Assembly (NCBI GenBank): GCA_016844945.1
Contig: JAERTJ010000092.1
Location: 1 to 64,000 of the forward strand
Reading direction: 5' to 3'
DNA: 64,000 nt
Origin: Fidelibacterota bacterium
GTDB taxonomy: Bacteria; Fidelibacterota; UBA8477; JABMPR01
Shown: one piece after another, positions 52,051-61,286 of the stretch
Layout of the letters: each line of letters opens with the position of its first letter
Numbering within the stretch: the stretch's first letter is position 1
Made by a program: the position numbers and the translations under genes
Notes under the pieces: generated by a model
Databases searched by the model: none
The model's input: only the letters and a program-made list of their open reading frames with translations
What the model was told of the DNA's origin: nothing

Positions 52051-53109
52051 CTATAGTATCCCTTGTTCAAACAGTTTTGGATTATCTGCAATTTGTGCGG
52101 CTGCTGCCCGGGAAATCTTACCCTGACTGACCAGACGTTGCAAATCTTGATCGAGTGTCTGCATACCATCTACACCACCCGCCTGAATCACCGATGGAAT
52201 CTGATAGATCTTATCTTCACGAATCAAATTTCGAACTGCAGAGTTGGCAATCATCACTTCACAACCAGGGACACGACCCTTATCGTCTTTGCTCTTCAGG
52301 AGTTTCTGAGCTATAACTGCGACAAGACTCTCTGAAAGCATAGATCTGACCTGTCCTTTCTGAGCAACGGGAAAGATATCGATAATTCTGTCTATGGTTT
52401 TAGATGCACTTGATGTATGCAAGGTTGACATGACGAGGTGACCGGTTTCAGCTGCTGTTAGTGCCAGTTGAATGGTCTCGAGGTCACGCATCTCCCCCAC
52501 AAGAATCACATCAGGATCCTCACGTAGAGCAGACCTGAGAGCATTGGCAAAACTGTTTGTGGATATTCCCAGCTCACGCTGGTTTACCAGACAGTTTTTA
52601 CTCTCATGATAATACTCCACCGGATCTTCAATGGTGATAATATGTGCTTCACGGTGCTCATTGATATGATCCACCATGGCAGCCAGTGTGGTCGACTTTC
52701 CAGATCCTGTAGGACCTGTGAGCAGGATAAGACCTCTGTCCTTCATCGCCAGCTTGGCTAATACAGGAGGCACATCCAGCTCATCAAAACCCTTGATCAG
52801 GGTTGGAATGGTTCTAAACACGCCAGCGACACCACGAATTTGCTTGAAAAAGTTTACCCTGAATCGACCTCTATTTTCGAGCTCACGTGAAAAATCAATT
52901 TCTTTGCGTTCATGAAATCTTTTGAGCTGACCTTCATCCATCACCTCATGGCTGATCTGTTCCATTTCCTCTTTTGTGAGTAGCGGCAGGTTCAGTTTCC
53001 GCATGGTACCGTTAATGCGTACCATGGGAATCGCACCAACACTTAAATGGAGATCAGAAGATCCACTCTCAAGGGCATACCCTAATAGCTGGTCAATCTT
53101 AGAAGTCAT
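52051..53109 (-). CDS. pilT: type IV pilus retraction ATPase PilT
   Basis: 352 residues. PAS-like N domain (ASDLHLSVGAIPMVRINGTM) and RecA-type core with Walker A GPTGSGKST, Asp box ITIEDPVEYYH, Walker B VILVGEMRDLETI and His box GHLVMSTLHTSSAS. The C-terminal NSAVRNLIREDK matches the AIRNLIRE motif that is diagnostic for PilT and needed for retraction. It depolymerises the pilus for twitching or DNA uptake. Confidence 0.96.
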   Translation of the reverse strand: MTSKIDQLLGYALESGSSDLHLSVGAIPMVRINGTMRKLNLPLLTKEEMEQISHEVMDEGQLKRFHERKEIDFSRELENRGRFRVNFFKQIRGVAGVFRTIPTLIKGFDELDVPPVLAKLAMKDRGLILLTGPTGSGKSTTLAAMVDHINEHREAHIITIEDPVEYYHESKNCLVNQRELGISTNSFANALRSALREDPDVILVGEMRDLETIQLALTAAETGHLVMSTLHTSSASKTIDRIIDIFPVAQKGQVRSMLSESLVAVIAQKLLKSKDDKGRVPGCEVMIANSAVRNLIREDKIYQIPSVIQAGGVDGMQTLDQDLQRLVSQGKISRAAAAQIADNPKLFEQGIL

Positions 53110-53114
53110 TCTGA

Positions 53115-53528
53115 CTATTCTTCCTCAAATCCGTAGCCTTCGTACTTACCAGTCTCAGTAATAAAACGGACTTCATTTCCAGGTCCCTGTTTCATTTCTT
53201 CAGTACTGACTGCAGTGATTTCGGAGATACCATCACCACCACCAATAATTGTGAAGGACCATTGACGCATGGTTGAATTTTGCATTTGAATGTATTTTGG
53301 CTCGAGCTGTTCCAGTCCATCTGGCCATTCACCAATATCTTGATAATACATCTGAGCAGCATTATAAATTGAACCGATTGCAGATTGAGCATCAGAGGCG
53401 TAGGCACCCTTTACGTAATTCTGGTAGATGGGGAACGCTACAGCAGCCAGAATGGCAACAATAATAACAACGACCAATACCTCAATCAGGGTAAAGCCGG
53501 ATTCCCGGGTTCTCAGGTTCTGTTTCAT
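53115..53528 (-). CDS. pilA: major type IV pilin PilA
   Basis: 137 residues. Leader of 11 residues with cleavage after Gly11 in ESG|FTLIEVLVVVIIVAILAAVAFPIY; Glu at mature +5. The mature helix is followed by a compact domain with YYQDIGEWPDGLEQLEPKYI and a C-terminus without the usual disulphide loop, like Geobacter- or T2SS-type short pilins. It is first in the cluster with an AAGGAG site, promoter upstream, and lies 5 nt before pilT. Confidence 0.9.
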   Translation of the reverse strand: MKQNLRTRESGFTLIEVLVVVIIVAILAAVAFPIYQNYVKGAYASDAQSAIGSIYNAAQMYYQDIGEWPDGLEQLEPKYIQMQNSTMRQWSFTIIGGGDGISEITAVSTEEMKQGPGNEVRFITETGKYEGYGFEEE

Positions 53529-53576
53529 CTTCTCTCCTTAAAAAATTTTATTGCTTATTCTTCGATTTAGCGGCGC

Positions 53577-53605
53577 AAGATACACGCGTCACCATGGACA
53601 TTCAA
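53577..53605 (-). promoter_or_regulatory. sigma-70-like promoter of the pilus cluster
   Basis: On the minus strand TTGAAT (53605-53600) and TATCTT (53582-53577) are separated by exactly 17 bp, about 50 nt before the major pilin ATG. It would drive pilA and probably the genes behind it. I see no sigma-54 GG/GC pair near it. Confidence 0.4.
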
Positions 53606-53659
53606 TTTGTACAGAATAAAGAAACTATAACAGAAATTTTGATATATGTCACACCCAGT

Positions 53660-53696
53660 GAAACCCTTTAGCGAGGGTAGATTTACTAAGGGTTTC
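53660..53696. other. inverted repeat (GAAACCCTT/AAGGGTTTC) upstream of the pilin gene
   Basis: Perfect 9-bp arms at 53660-53668 and 53688-53696 surround a 19-nt loop, and an AG/CT pair extends the stem. There is no T-run, so it is more likely an operator or RNA stem than a terminator. The rest of the 390-nt gap 53529-53918 shows only the pilin promoter and AT-rich sequence. Confidence 0.3.
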
Positions 53697-53918
53697 CAGT
53701 ATTTCCCCGGGTTCTCAGATTTATACTCGAACCGAAGTCCTTGTTTTACATCAAACTAATTGGTTCACCATGGAGGATGGGCAAAATCTTCTCCCTTTTT
53801 ATGATATTTTTTGCCATATATAAAAATACTTAATTCAGGCATGTTTTGTGTTAATCACAGGCTGGAAATAGCTGCTTATTTTACGGAAAACTAATTTGTA
53901 CTTTTTTTTTGATTTGCA

Positions 53919-55238
53919 TCAGGTCAAGAGCGCCAATAGGGCGAAGAGGTCGATTCCCCATAGCATGGGTGAAACTTCATCTGATTTTCCATGAATAACT
54001 TTAATAAAAGTCCAGCTCAAAAATCCCCAGATTATCCCCTGTGTTATACTGAATGTCAGGGGAATTAATAACATGGCAATAAAGGCAGGTATGGCATTAT
54101 CCATCTCACTCCAGGCAATTTTCCTCACAGGTTTCATCATAAAGACACCAACCAAAACCAATGCAGGTGCTGTGGCTATTCCAGGAATTATCGAGAGCAG
54201 GGGTGATAAAAACATGAACGGGAGAAACAAGAGTCCTGCAACAACGGCCGTTAATCCTGTTTTTCCACCTTCCTCAATACCCGTAGCAGATTCAATATAG
54301 CTGGTTCCAGAACTGGTCCCCACGAGCCCGGAGATGGTGGTTGAGAATCCATCTACCACAAGTGATTGCGTAATGTTACGTGGTTCACCATCCTCACCTT
54401 TCAAATCTCCTGCTTCAGCCACTCCGACAAAAGTTGAGATACTGTCAAACATATCTGTAAAGAGAAACGCAAAAATCACCGGTATCATTGCAAATTTTAA
54501 AGCTCCTACAAGATCAAGGGCAAATAGCAGTGAAAAATCCGGTGCGGCAAATATCCCATTATAACTCACAAGTGTGGAGGTCCCAAAATTTATACTACTG
54601 GCATCTCCCCACCATCTCCCGATAGGAATAGCAAGTAGGGTTGTTGCCATAATACCAATAATTAAAGCGCCTTTATATCTGGCAACGACCAATACAGATG
54701 TTATCAATAGTCCAATGAGAAATGTAATGACTGCCGGAGTGAGTTCACCCATTCCTACAAGGGTTGCAGGGTTCGCGACTATAAAATTAGCATTCTTGAA
54801 TCCAATAAAGGTGATAAAAAGACCAATACCAGCAGCAATTGCATACCGGAGTTGAGTCGGGATCGCCTTGACGATCAGCGTCCGAATGTTAAAGATTGAA
54901 AGCAGGAGAAATACTATCCCGGAAAGAAAAACTGCACCCAGGGCAGTTTCCCAGGGGATTCCCATTCCCAAAACTATCCCATAGGTAAAGAATGCATTGA
55001 TGCCCATCCCTGGTGCCAGGAGGATTGGATTGTTGGCATATAACCCCATGGCAATTGAACTGAAAGCACTTACCAGAACAGTCGCGGTTAGAACAGCCGG
55101 GAAGGACATGCCAGTGGCACTAAGTATAGCCGGGTTAACCACTATAATGTACATGGTCGCAAGAAAACTTGTGATACCAGCGATAACTTCAGTTTTTACA
55201 TCGCTACCTACTGCATTCAGGTCAAAACTTTTGAACAT
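53919..55238 (-). CDS. AzgA-like adenine/guanine/hypoxanthine permease (NCS2 family)
   Basis: 439 residues from ATG 55238, which has AGGGAG 8 nt upstream. The frame stays open to 55514, but that part runs through the tRNA-like gene and is not protein-like. About 12-13 transmembrane segments; family blocks TEVIAGITSFLATMYIIVVNP, LLAPGMGINAFFTYGIV and VATYIESATGIEEGGKTG-like TSYIESATGIEEGGKTGLTAV. Members import purine bases with protons across the inner membrane. The exact base is not determinable. Confidence 0.9.
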   Translation of the reverse strand: MFKSFDLNAVGSDVKTEVIAGITSFLATMYIIVVNPAILSATGMSFPAVLTATVLVSAFSSIAMGLYANNPILLAPGMGINAFFTYGIVLGMGIPWETALGAVFLSGIVFLLLSIFNIRTLIVKAIPTQLRYAIAAGIGLFITFIGFKNANFIVANPATLVGMGELTPAVITFLIGLLITSVLVVARYKGALIIGIMATTLLAIPIGRWWGDASSINFGTSTLVSYNGIFAAPDFSLLFALDLVGALKFAMIPVIFAFLFTDMFDSISTFVGVAEAGDLKGEDGEPRNITQSLVVDGFSTTISGLVGTSSGTSYIESATGIEEGGKTGLTAVVAGLLFLPFMFLSPLLSIIPGIATAPALVLVGVFMMKPVRKIAWSEMDNAIPAFIAMLLIPLTFSITQGIIWGFLSWTFIKVIHGKSDEVSPMLWGIDLFALLALLT

Positions 55239-55289
55239 GTCTAAATCTCCCTGGATAATTTTTGTTATGGCTCGTTCGCTGTCAATGTG

Positions 55290-55381
55290 TGGAGCCGAGG
55301 AGGATCGAACTCCCGACCTCCCCGCTTTGGCGGGGACCTCCCCGCCTTGGAGTGGCGCTCTCCCAGCCGAGCTACGGCCCC
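55290..55381 (-). tRNA. tRNA-Ala-like gene with an expanded anticodon region (possibly a pseudogene)
   Basis: On the minus strand 55381-55290 all outer arms are those of a class I tRNA. The acceptor GGGGCCG pairs with CGGCTCC, including G3-U70, the alanine identity pair. The D arm is GCTC/GAGC and the T arm GGGAG TTCGATC CTCCT. Between D and T arms there are 42 nt instead of 23. This stretch contains two near-copies of CCAARGCGGGGAGGTC, 20 nt apart, and a palindrome GGCGGGGAGGTCCCCGCC. No fold gives a standard 7-nt loop with U33; the nearest has GGC at the anticodon. CCA is not encoded. It is either a broken tRNA-Ala or a very odd one. Confidence 0.6.
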
Positions 55382-55615
55382 GAACAAAGCGAGCATTTAA
55401 GGCTGACAATATTAGCTGCGACCTAAATAAATTCCAAAATGAATTCTGTGTATTTCTGGGTTTAGCGTGACAATATTGATTCCCAGCTTGGCCATATATG
55501 CTAATCCGGTACACCTGAATTCACTAAAAAACATTCTCATTACAAGTATTTAATCCTGCCAATTTGTAAAGCTTGAAAAACATTCGTTGACGAAGGTGCA
55601 TGGGGTCTATTTTGA

Positions 55616-57658
55616 ATGCGACTCAGTCTATCTATGAAAAGGGCAGCTCTTATGAATGTGTATTTGAAAACTTCCATCCTCATTATCCTACTGGTAACAA
55701 CTCTATTCTCCCAATCAGATGAACCCAGGGTTGAGATTTATCACCCCTCACAAGACATGCCATTCTGGGTAGACCAAATTGAAGTAGCAGGCAACATTCC
55801 TGATGGATCACAAGTTGCGGTAAATGGTGAAAAGGTTAGTCCTGATCAAGAAGGTCTGTTCCGTCACATGGTTACGCTCACCGAACCTGAAGTCTTCATT
55901 CATATCGCTGAAACACGGGGCAATCAGGAATATCTAGATACGATCAGAGTATTTCACCGAAACCTGGATCAAATGACACCCGACAGTGTTTTCATCAATA
56001 ACAATATTCCTGCTGAGCTAGCCATCCATTTCGGGTCACCTCGGAGTGGTAAATATTATGGCTCTGAAGTCAGTCTTAGGGGGCGAACCCATCCTGATGC
56101 AACGCTCTTTATGAATGGAGACACAGTCGATGTATATGCATCTGGATCCTTTGCCTCACATGTTCAAATCCAACCTGGAGAAAACGTGTTTGCATTTGTT
56201 GCGACCTGGAATGGCGTGGAAGTCAGAGATACAATCCAGCTCTCCCGCCCCCTTCCCCCTCCTACTCCAGAAGCTCTGGTCGAAAAATCAGCCAAACCTC
56301 GCCGGGAACGTTGGATTCTGGCAGATGAGCACCTCCAGTTGGGAATTCAAGGTCCTGAGTTAAAAAAGGTTTACTTCAAAATACCCGGGCTCACTGGCTG
56401 GCAGTTAATGGATGAGACCAGACCAGGAATCTATAGCGCAACCGCTCGCCTTATCGGTGTTGACCATGAAATGAACACAAAAGTTTTATATCGCATCGGA
56501 TCATTTTCGAAGCGGGTGAGTAGCGCTCCCTTGCGTATCCTCACAGATGCCCTGGGCGGACTCAGCATCGAGGAAGACACACGTGTTTACGACACACCTA
56601 CAACGGATCAATTGCTCTTCCCCATGACTGACTCAGTCTCATTTCAGATTGTTGGACTTGAAAACCGGATGTACAAGATTCGTCTGGGCCAATACCGCAC
56701 AGGCTATGTACGAGCCGCCAACATCAAACTCGACCCCACCAGCAAATTGACAGCACCCCACTACCTGGGTTCCATGCGTTCAGAAATTGTAGAGGACTGG
56801 ACCATATTCCGGATGTACACCGGTTCGACTCGTTTGCCTTTTGAAATCAAAGAAAAAGCCATTCCCGCTAGACTGGAGCTCAAGGTCTATGGTGCCAAGC
56901 AAGGCTGGGAATGGACAACCTACCCAGAGGATAATTCCACAATCGCATATCTTGAGCGCAGTCAACCCGAGGATTTTGTCTGGCAAATGGATTTCTATCC
57001 CCAACATCGTTTCTGGGGTTGGTATGGACGTTATGAGGGTGATTATCTGGTTATCGGTGTAAGGAAAGCCCCTGAAATATCAAAATCAGCCCCCTTTGCA
57101 AACATATCAATTGAAATTGATCCTGGTCATGGAGGCTGGCAAAGAGGCGCTGTCGGTCCTGCTGGCTATTGTGAAGCGGATGCGAATCTTCGCTATTCAT
57201 TAAAATTAGAGAAATTGCTCAGAGATGCTGGTGCGGAAGTATTCATTACCCGAACCGTGGATAGACAATTAAGTCTGTCTGACCGTGCGACAAAAGCGCG
57301 GGAAGATAGTGTCCACATATTTATATGGGCGCATAACAATGCTCCAGGTTCTCGACGAGATATCAAGGAGGCCAGTGGTTCGTCAACCTTCTTTACCTGG
57401 CCAAGCTCAAAAGCACTGAGTGATAAGATCTATCCACATCTGGGAACAATGGGAATAGCCACTTCAGGGAAAGTCGCTCGTTATTATTACTATATGACAC
57501 GTCAAACTGAATATCTGGTCTATCTCATTGAAGGTGCATTCATGACAAACCCAGAAGAAGAGATGTTTCTTTTATCTGAAGAAGGCCTGGATGCGCTTGC
57601 TCAGTCAGCGTTTAAAGGACTAGAAACCTTTCTGCTGGAACAAGCCAATTCAGAGTGA
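55616..57658 (+). CDS. N-acetylmuramoyl-L-alanine amidase (Amidase_3) with long N-terminal region
   Basis: 680 residues; signal peptide within the first 33 (TSILIILLVTTLFSQS). The start may be ATG 55652, which has AAGGG 8 nt upstream. N-terminal beta domains: two Ig/glucodextranase-like repeats (about 35-200) and an SH3-like part near 325-385. The C-terminal Amidase_3 domain (about 498-675) has Zn ligands His505 (DPGHGG), Glu520 and His573 (WAHNN), with catalytic Glu639 (IEGAFMTN). It cuts the amide bond between MurNAc and L-Ala in the periplasm, in cell separation or wall turnover. Confidence 0.9.
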   Translation: MRLSLSMKRAALMNVYLKTSILIILLVTTLFSQSDEPRVEIYHPSQDMPFWVDQIEVAGNIPDGSQVAVNGEKVSPDQEGLFRHMVTLTEPEVFIHIAETRGNQEYLDTIRVFHRNLDQMTPDSVFINNNIPAELAIHFGSPRSGKYYGSEVSLRGRTHPDATLFMNGDTVDVYASGSFASHVQIQPGENVFAFVATWNGVEVRDTIQLSRPLPPPTPEALVEKSAKPRRERWILADEHLQLGIQGPELKKVYFKIPGLTGWQLMDETRPGIYSATARLIGVDHEMNTKVLYRIGSFSKRVSSAPLRILTDALGGLSIEEDTRVYDTPTTDQLLFPMTDSVSFQIVGLENRMYKIRLGQYRTGYVRAANIKLDPTSKLTAPHYLGSMRSEIVEDWTIFRMYTGSTRLPFEIKEKAIPARLELKVYGAKQGWEWTTYPEDNSTIAYLERSQPEDFVWQMDFYPQHRFWGWYGRYEGDYLVIGVRKAPEISKSAPFANISIEIDPGHGGWQRGAVGPAGYCEADANLRYSLKLEKLLRDAGAEVFITRTVDRQLSLSDRATKAREDSVHIFIWAHNNAPGSRRDIKEASGSSTFFTWPSSKALSDKIYPHLGTMGIATSGKVARYYYYMTRQTEYLVYLIEGAFMTNPEEEMFLLSEEGLDALAQSAFKGLETFLLEQANSE

Positions 57659-57813
57659 TGCCCTATAAAAATATCCTTTGCTACTAGCAAGTTAAGCTTC
57701 ACTTTTCAGGTTTCTATCCGCCACGTAACAATCTAGATTGTATGCCTGTACAAAATAGGCTGTTACAGCCAGACACTAGGATGATGAACGAGCAATGAGA
57801 GGAATAGAAACTG

Positions 57814-59304
57814 ATGCCACTTTTTAATTTGAGCGCAATGAAATACAGCGAGTTACCCAAAGGACAATCCGCCTATATTTTTGGGATATTCTCAGACATA
57901 GGCATTCCCGCTGACTTCAAAACCGCCCACCCCAACCTCTCGAAACAGATCACGCTTGCTCTCGAGAATGGCGAGTTTAAGGCAAAATCAAATCAATCCA
58001 TGGTCTTTTACACCGCTGACTGTGAGACATCAAAACGCTATATCGCTTTAGGGCTGGGTGAATCAGAAAAGTATGATTCAGATATGCTGCGCCAGGTTGC
58101 AGCAACTGCAGCTAAACGTGTCATCGAGTTGAAGTTGACCTCATTTGCCATTGAATATATGGGAGAAACCCTATTGGCACCGGATGATGCTCAAGCTCTG
58201 GCTGAGGGTCTGGTCATGGGTGGCTATCGCTTTCTGAATTACAAGAAATCTGATGATGATTATGCCGGAATTGAAGAAGCCATTGTTCTGGGTGATGCTG
58301 ATATTGCTGATGCAATCGCCTATGGAATGAATATTTCAACTGGTGTAGTTGTCGCCAGGGATCTGGGAAACCATCCTTCCAATATTGCGACCCCCACCTA
58401 TCTTGCTGATACGGCTGAAGCCATTGCAAAAAAAGGCGGGATGAAAACCACTATCTATGAGCGCGAAGATTTTGAAAAATTAGGATTTGGAGGTATCCAG
58501 GGTGTTGCCCAGGGTTCTGATGTTCCACCAAAGTTCATCATAATGGAGTACATGGGTGGAGACAAAGATGCCAAGACTTTAGGTCTCGTTGGAAAGGGTC
58601 TTACCTTTGATTCTGGTGGTATATCAATCAAACCTTCTGCAGGCATGGATGAGATGAAGTTTGATATGCTGGGGGGCGCTGCCGTTTTAGGTATCATGGC
58701 TGCCGTGGCTGAAATTAAACCCAACCTGAATATTATTGCTGTCGTTCCAGCTACCGAAAATATGAATGGTGGCGAAGCATACAAACCGGGTGACATTCTC
58801 ACCGCCTACAATGGCAAAACAATTGAAATTCTAAATACAGATGCTGAAGGTCGTCTGATCCTGGCTGATGGTCTCTCCTACATCACTGATAAGTATGAAC
58901 TGGATGGTTTGGTGGATTTTGCCACACTTACAGGTGCAGTTGTCGTGGCATTGGGTCACCGCTATAGTGGTATGATGACCAATGATCAAGACTTTGCAGA
59001 TGAAATCATTTGTGTCGGCAAAAGGTCACAGGATCGGGTCTGGCAAATGCCCCTGGATGATGAGTATGCTGAAGACATTAAATCTAAGATTGCAGATATA
59101 AAGAATACTGGTGCCGCCCGTGAGGCCGGTACAATCGCAGCAGGTGCATTCCTGCGGGAATTCGTAAAAGAAGGCACCCCCTGGTGTCATGTAGATATTG
59201 CAGGTTCGGGATGGCTTAAAAAAGGACGTCCTTACCACCCTGAAGGTCCTACCGGTGCTGGGGTTAGACTCATCATGGAATTGATCCGAAGCTGGGAAAA
59301 ATAA
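57814..59304 (+). CDS. pepA: leucyl aminopeptidase (M17 family) PepA
   Basis: 496 residues. The C-terminal catalytic domain has VGKGLTFDSGGISIKPSAGMDEMKFDM (Zn-binding Lys and Asp) and the signature NTDAEGRLILAD, with GWLKKGRPYHPEGPTGAGVRL at the end. M17 enzymes are cytoplasmic hexamers with two metals that remove N-terminal residues from peptides. The N-terminal half is diverged as usual. plsX follows 4 nt later. Confidence 0.95.
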   Translation: MPLFNLSAMKYSELPKGQSAYIFGIFSDIGIPADFKTAHPNLSKQITLALENGEFKAKSNQSMVFYTADCETSKRYIALGLGESEKYDSDMLRQVAATAAKRVIELKLTSFAIEYMGETLLAPDDAQALAEGLVMGGYRFLNYKKSDDDYAGIEEAIVLGDADIADAIAYGMNISTGVVVARDLGNHPSNIATPTYLADTAEAIAKKGGMKTTIYEREDFEKLGFGGIQGVAQGSDVPPKFIIMEYMGGDKDAKTLGLVGKGLTFDSGGISIKPSAGMDEMKFDMLGGAAVLGIMAAVAEIKPNLNIIAVVPATENMNGGEAYKPGDILTAYNGKTIEILNTDAEGRLILADGLSYITDKYELDGLVDFATLTGAVVVALGHRYSGMMTNDQDFADEIICVGKRSQDRVWQMPLDDEYAEDIKSKIADIKNTGAAREAGTIAAGAFLREFVKEGTPWCHVDIAGSGWLKKGRPYHPEGPTGAGVRLIMELIRSWEK

Positions 59305-59308
59305 ATTT

Positions 59309-60379
59309 ATGCGGACTTACCGACTCGCCGTAGACGGTATGGGTGGTGATAATGCACCCCGAGCCATCGTTGAAGGTGTTTGCCGAGCGGCAGAAGCTGG
59401 CGATCTCCACATTCTTCTCGCCGGAGATGAGGAGATTCTGGAATCAGAGCTTGCTCGCTTTCCCAAGGTCCGTGAGTATATCGAAATTATCCATGCCCCT
59501 CATGCAATACCCATGGATGCTAAGCCCAAGGAGATTTTCGAAAAATATCCTGAGTCTTCAATGATCAAGGCTGCAGAAATCGTATCCACAGGCCAGGCAG
59601 AAGCGCTGATTTCCGCTGGTAACACCGGAGCCCTCATTCTCGCCAGTGCGCAGACCATCCCAAGAATCAAAGGGGTTCACAGAACCGCATTGGCTGCTGT
59701 CTACCCAACCCACAACGAGCTGGACCGCAAAGATATTTTTTCACTCATCCTTGATGTGGGTGCAAACATTACAGTGGATCGAGATCATATGATCCATTTT
59801 GCCCTCATGGGGAATGCTTATGCACAGAAAGTGACTGGGATCGAAAGACCCCTCGTTGGACTATTAAATATGGGGAGTGAAAATTCCAAGGGTGGTCCGA
59901 AGTACGTAGAAGTGAATCGAATCCTGGAATCCTTACCTCAGATCAACTTTTATGGTAACATTGAAGGCAGTGATCTGATGAAAGGTGTGGTTGATGTAGT
60001 GGTCACTGAGGGTTTCAAAGGAAACATTGCTGTCAAGACCATGGAAGGTGTTGCTGAAGCTGCCATGGGCTTAGGCAAACTGGCTGTGAAAAAAAAGCTC
60101 ATCTGGAAGCTGGGAATGATCATGCTCTCTGGTGGAATTCGAAAAGTTAAGAAGATCAGTGACTATCAGGAGTATGGTGGTGCGCCAATCCTGGGTCTGG
60201 AGAAGCTGGTATTAAAATGTCATGGAAGATCAACCCCCCGCGCCATTGACAACGCCATAAAGCTCGCTGTAAAATGTGCACGTGATGATCTGGTCAGCAA
60301 TATGAAGCAAGCTATCAATGCTTTTGAGCAAGAGTTTACAAGACCGGACTATGATCATATCACAGGTTACGACACATAA
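59309..60379 (+). CDS. plsX: phosphate acyltransferase PlsX
   Basis: 356 residues: start YRLAVDGMGGDNAPRAIVEGV, then ISAGNTGALILAS, the VVVTEGFKGNIAVKTMEGVAEA block and EYGGAPILGLE. PlsX converts acyl-ACP to acyl phosphate for phospholipid synthesis with PlsY, as a peripheral membrane enzyme. It is 4 nt behind pepA, so co-transcribed; the usual partners rpmF and fabH are not next to it. Confidence 0.95.
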   Translation: MRTYRLAVDGMGGDNAPRAIVEGVCRAAEAGDLHILLAGDEEILESELARFPKVREYIEIIHAPHAIPMDAKPKEIFEKYPESSMIKAAEIVSTGQAEALISAGNTGALILASAQTIPRIKGVHRTALAAVYPTHNELDRKDIFSLILDVGANITVDRDHMIHFALMGNAYAQKVTGIERPLVGLLNMGSENSKGGPKYVEVNRILESLPQINFYGNIEGSDLMKGVVDVVVTEGFKGNIAVKTMEGVAEAAMGLGKLAVKKKLIWKLGMIMLSGGIRKVKKISDYQEYGGAPILGLEKLVLKCHGRSTPRAIDNAIKLAVKCARDDLVSNMKQAINAFEQEFTRPDYDHITGYDT

Positions 60380-60458
60380 ATTCCTATCTCAAGATCCAGA
60401 AATAAATATTGATATCGTAGCACCCAGACTTAAAATTGTTTGAATCCGAGTGATGTAG

Positions 60459-60905
60459 ATGAAACAGCTGAATCAAATGTCGATATTAACTCGTTTGTTC
60501 TTTGTAATATGCCTGACAGGCATCCTCTCCGCGGAGGGGTTCAGGGTTAGTGAAGGTGCCGAGCTGGCTTCCTTTGCCCAGGATGTATATCGTCAACGTG
60601 GTATCGATATGCCACGTTCAAATTTTGCCCTGGAAAACAGCGAGACCTGGGGAAGAATTTTTGTTATTCGCCTATTAAGCCGACAATCCACCTTATCTGA
60701 TGACCTGTTGCAGGCTTTTCTAGTGGGTGGTGCTGTCTCCCAACACGCGATATCCCCAATCAGCAGGATAATCGTGGTCTCTGATATTGAATTCAGTGTC
60801 CGGGAGTCATTGATCCTCAGCGCCAGTGGAGATTGTTGCGAAAAGTTGTACAACAACCGGATGACATCTGATGTTTTTACTCAGGATTGTTTACGGATGC
60901 AATAA
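60459..60905 (+). CDS. small exported protein of unknown function
   Basis: 148 residues with a signal peptide (about 1-25, LTRLFFVICLTGILSA). The mature part is a mixed helix-strand domain with three cysteines near the end: an adjacent pair (GDCCEKL) and one in QDCLRMQ, perhaps a disulphide. I recognise no family. It lies between plsX and the DUF350-like gene, reading in the same direction. Confidence 0.6.
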   Translation: MKQLNQMSILTRLFFVICLTGILSAEGFRVSEGAELASFAQDVYRQRGIDMPRSNFALENSETWGRIFVIRLLSRQSTLSDDLLQAFLVGGAVSQHAISPISRIIVVSDIEFSVRESLILSASGDCCEKLYNNRMTSDVFTQDCLRMQ

Positions 60906-60941
60906 TATTTAACTGATTGAAATATTAAAAAGGAGAATAAA

Positions 60942-61235
60942 ATGTTCAAGAAATCAATGCTATTTATTAGCTCTAGCCTACTTATGGCATCTTCTGTCTT
61001 TGCTGCTAGCCCCTTCGATGTTTCCATTTGGGAACGCTATGCTGAAGGTCTGGGCTGGGCAGTTGTCGCCGCCATAGGTTTTTCAGTTGGTGTTGCTATT
61101 GCACTTAAGGTTTTCGATTGGTTCTCATCTGATATTGAAGAATGGGAAGAAATCAAAAAAGGTAACTGGTCTGTGGCAATGATCTTTGTCTCAATGATCG
61201 TGATGATCGGTCTCTTGGTACACAAAGTTATCTAA
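60942..61235 (+). CDS. DUF350-like small membrane protein
   Basis: 97 residues with a signal-like N-terminal segment (about 5-21) and two further hydrophobic stretches (about 37-58 and 76-95). The middle EWEEIKKGNWSVAMIFVSMIVMIGLLV resembles the (E)LxxGNxAVAxxxxG pattern of DUF350 (YjfL family). An AAGGAG site precedes the ATG. A strong terminator follows. Function unknown; DUF350 proteins are often linked to membrane stress. Confidence 0.65.
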   Translation: MFKKSMLFISSSLLMASSVFAASPFDVSIWERYAEGLGWAVVAAIGFSVGVAIALKVFDWFSSDIEEWEEIKKGNWSVAMIFVSMIVMIGLLVHKVI

Positions 61236-61256
61236 TTAGATTTTAAAAGAATTACT

Positions 61257-61286
61257 AAAGGGCGAGAGAGATCTTGCCCTTTTTTT
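61257..61286. terminator. intrinsic terminator between convergent genes
   Basis: AAAGGGC (61257-61263) pairs with GCCCTTT (61276-61282), with an AGA/TCT pairing inside, followed by T residues to 61286. It ends the DUF350-like transcript and overlaps the stop of the convergent ABC-F gene. Confidence 0.75.

Noticed and set aside
55239-55514. An N-terminal extension of the purine permease by 92 residues.
   Set aside because: It runs through the tRNA-like gene and lacks a start signal; ATG 55238 has a proper ribosome site and matches the family start.
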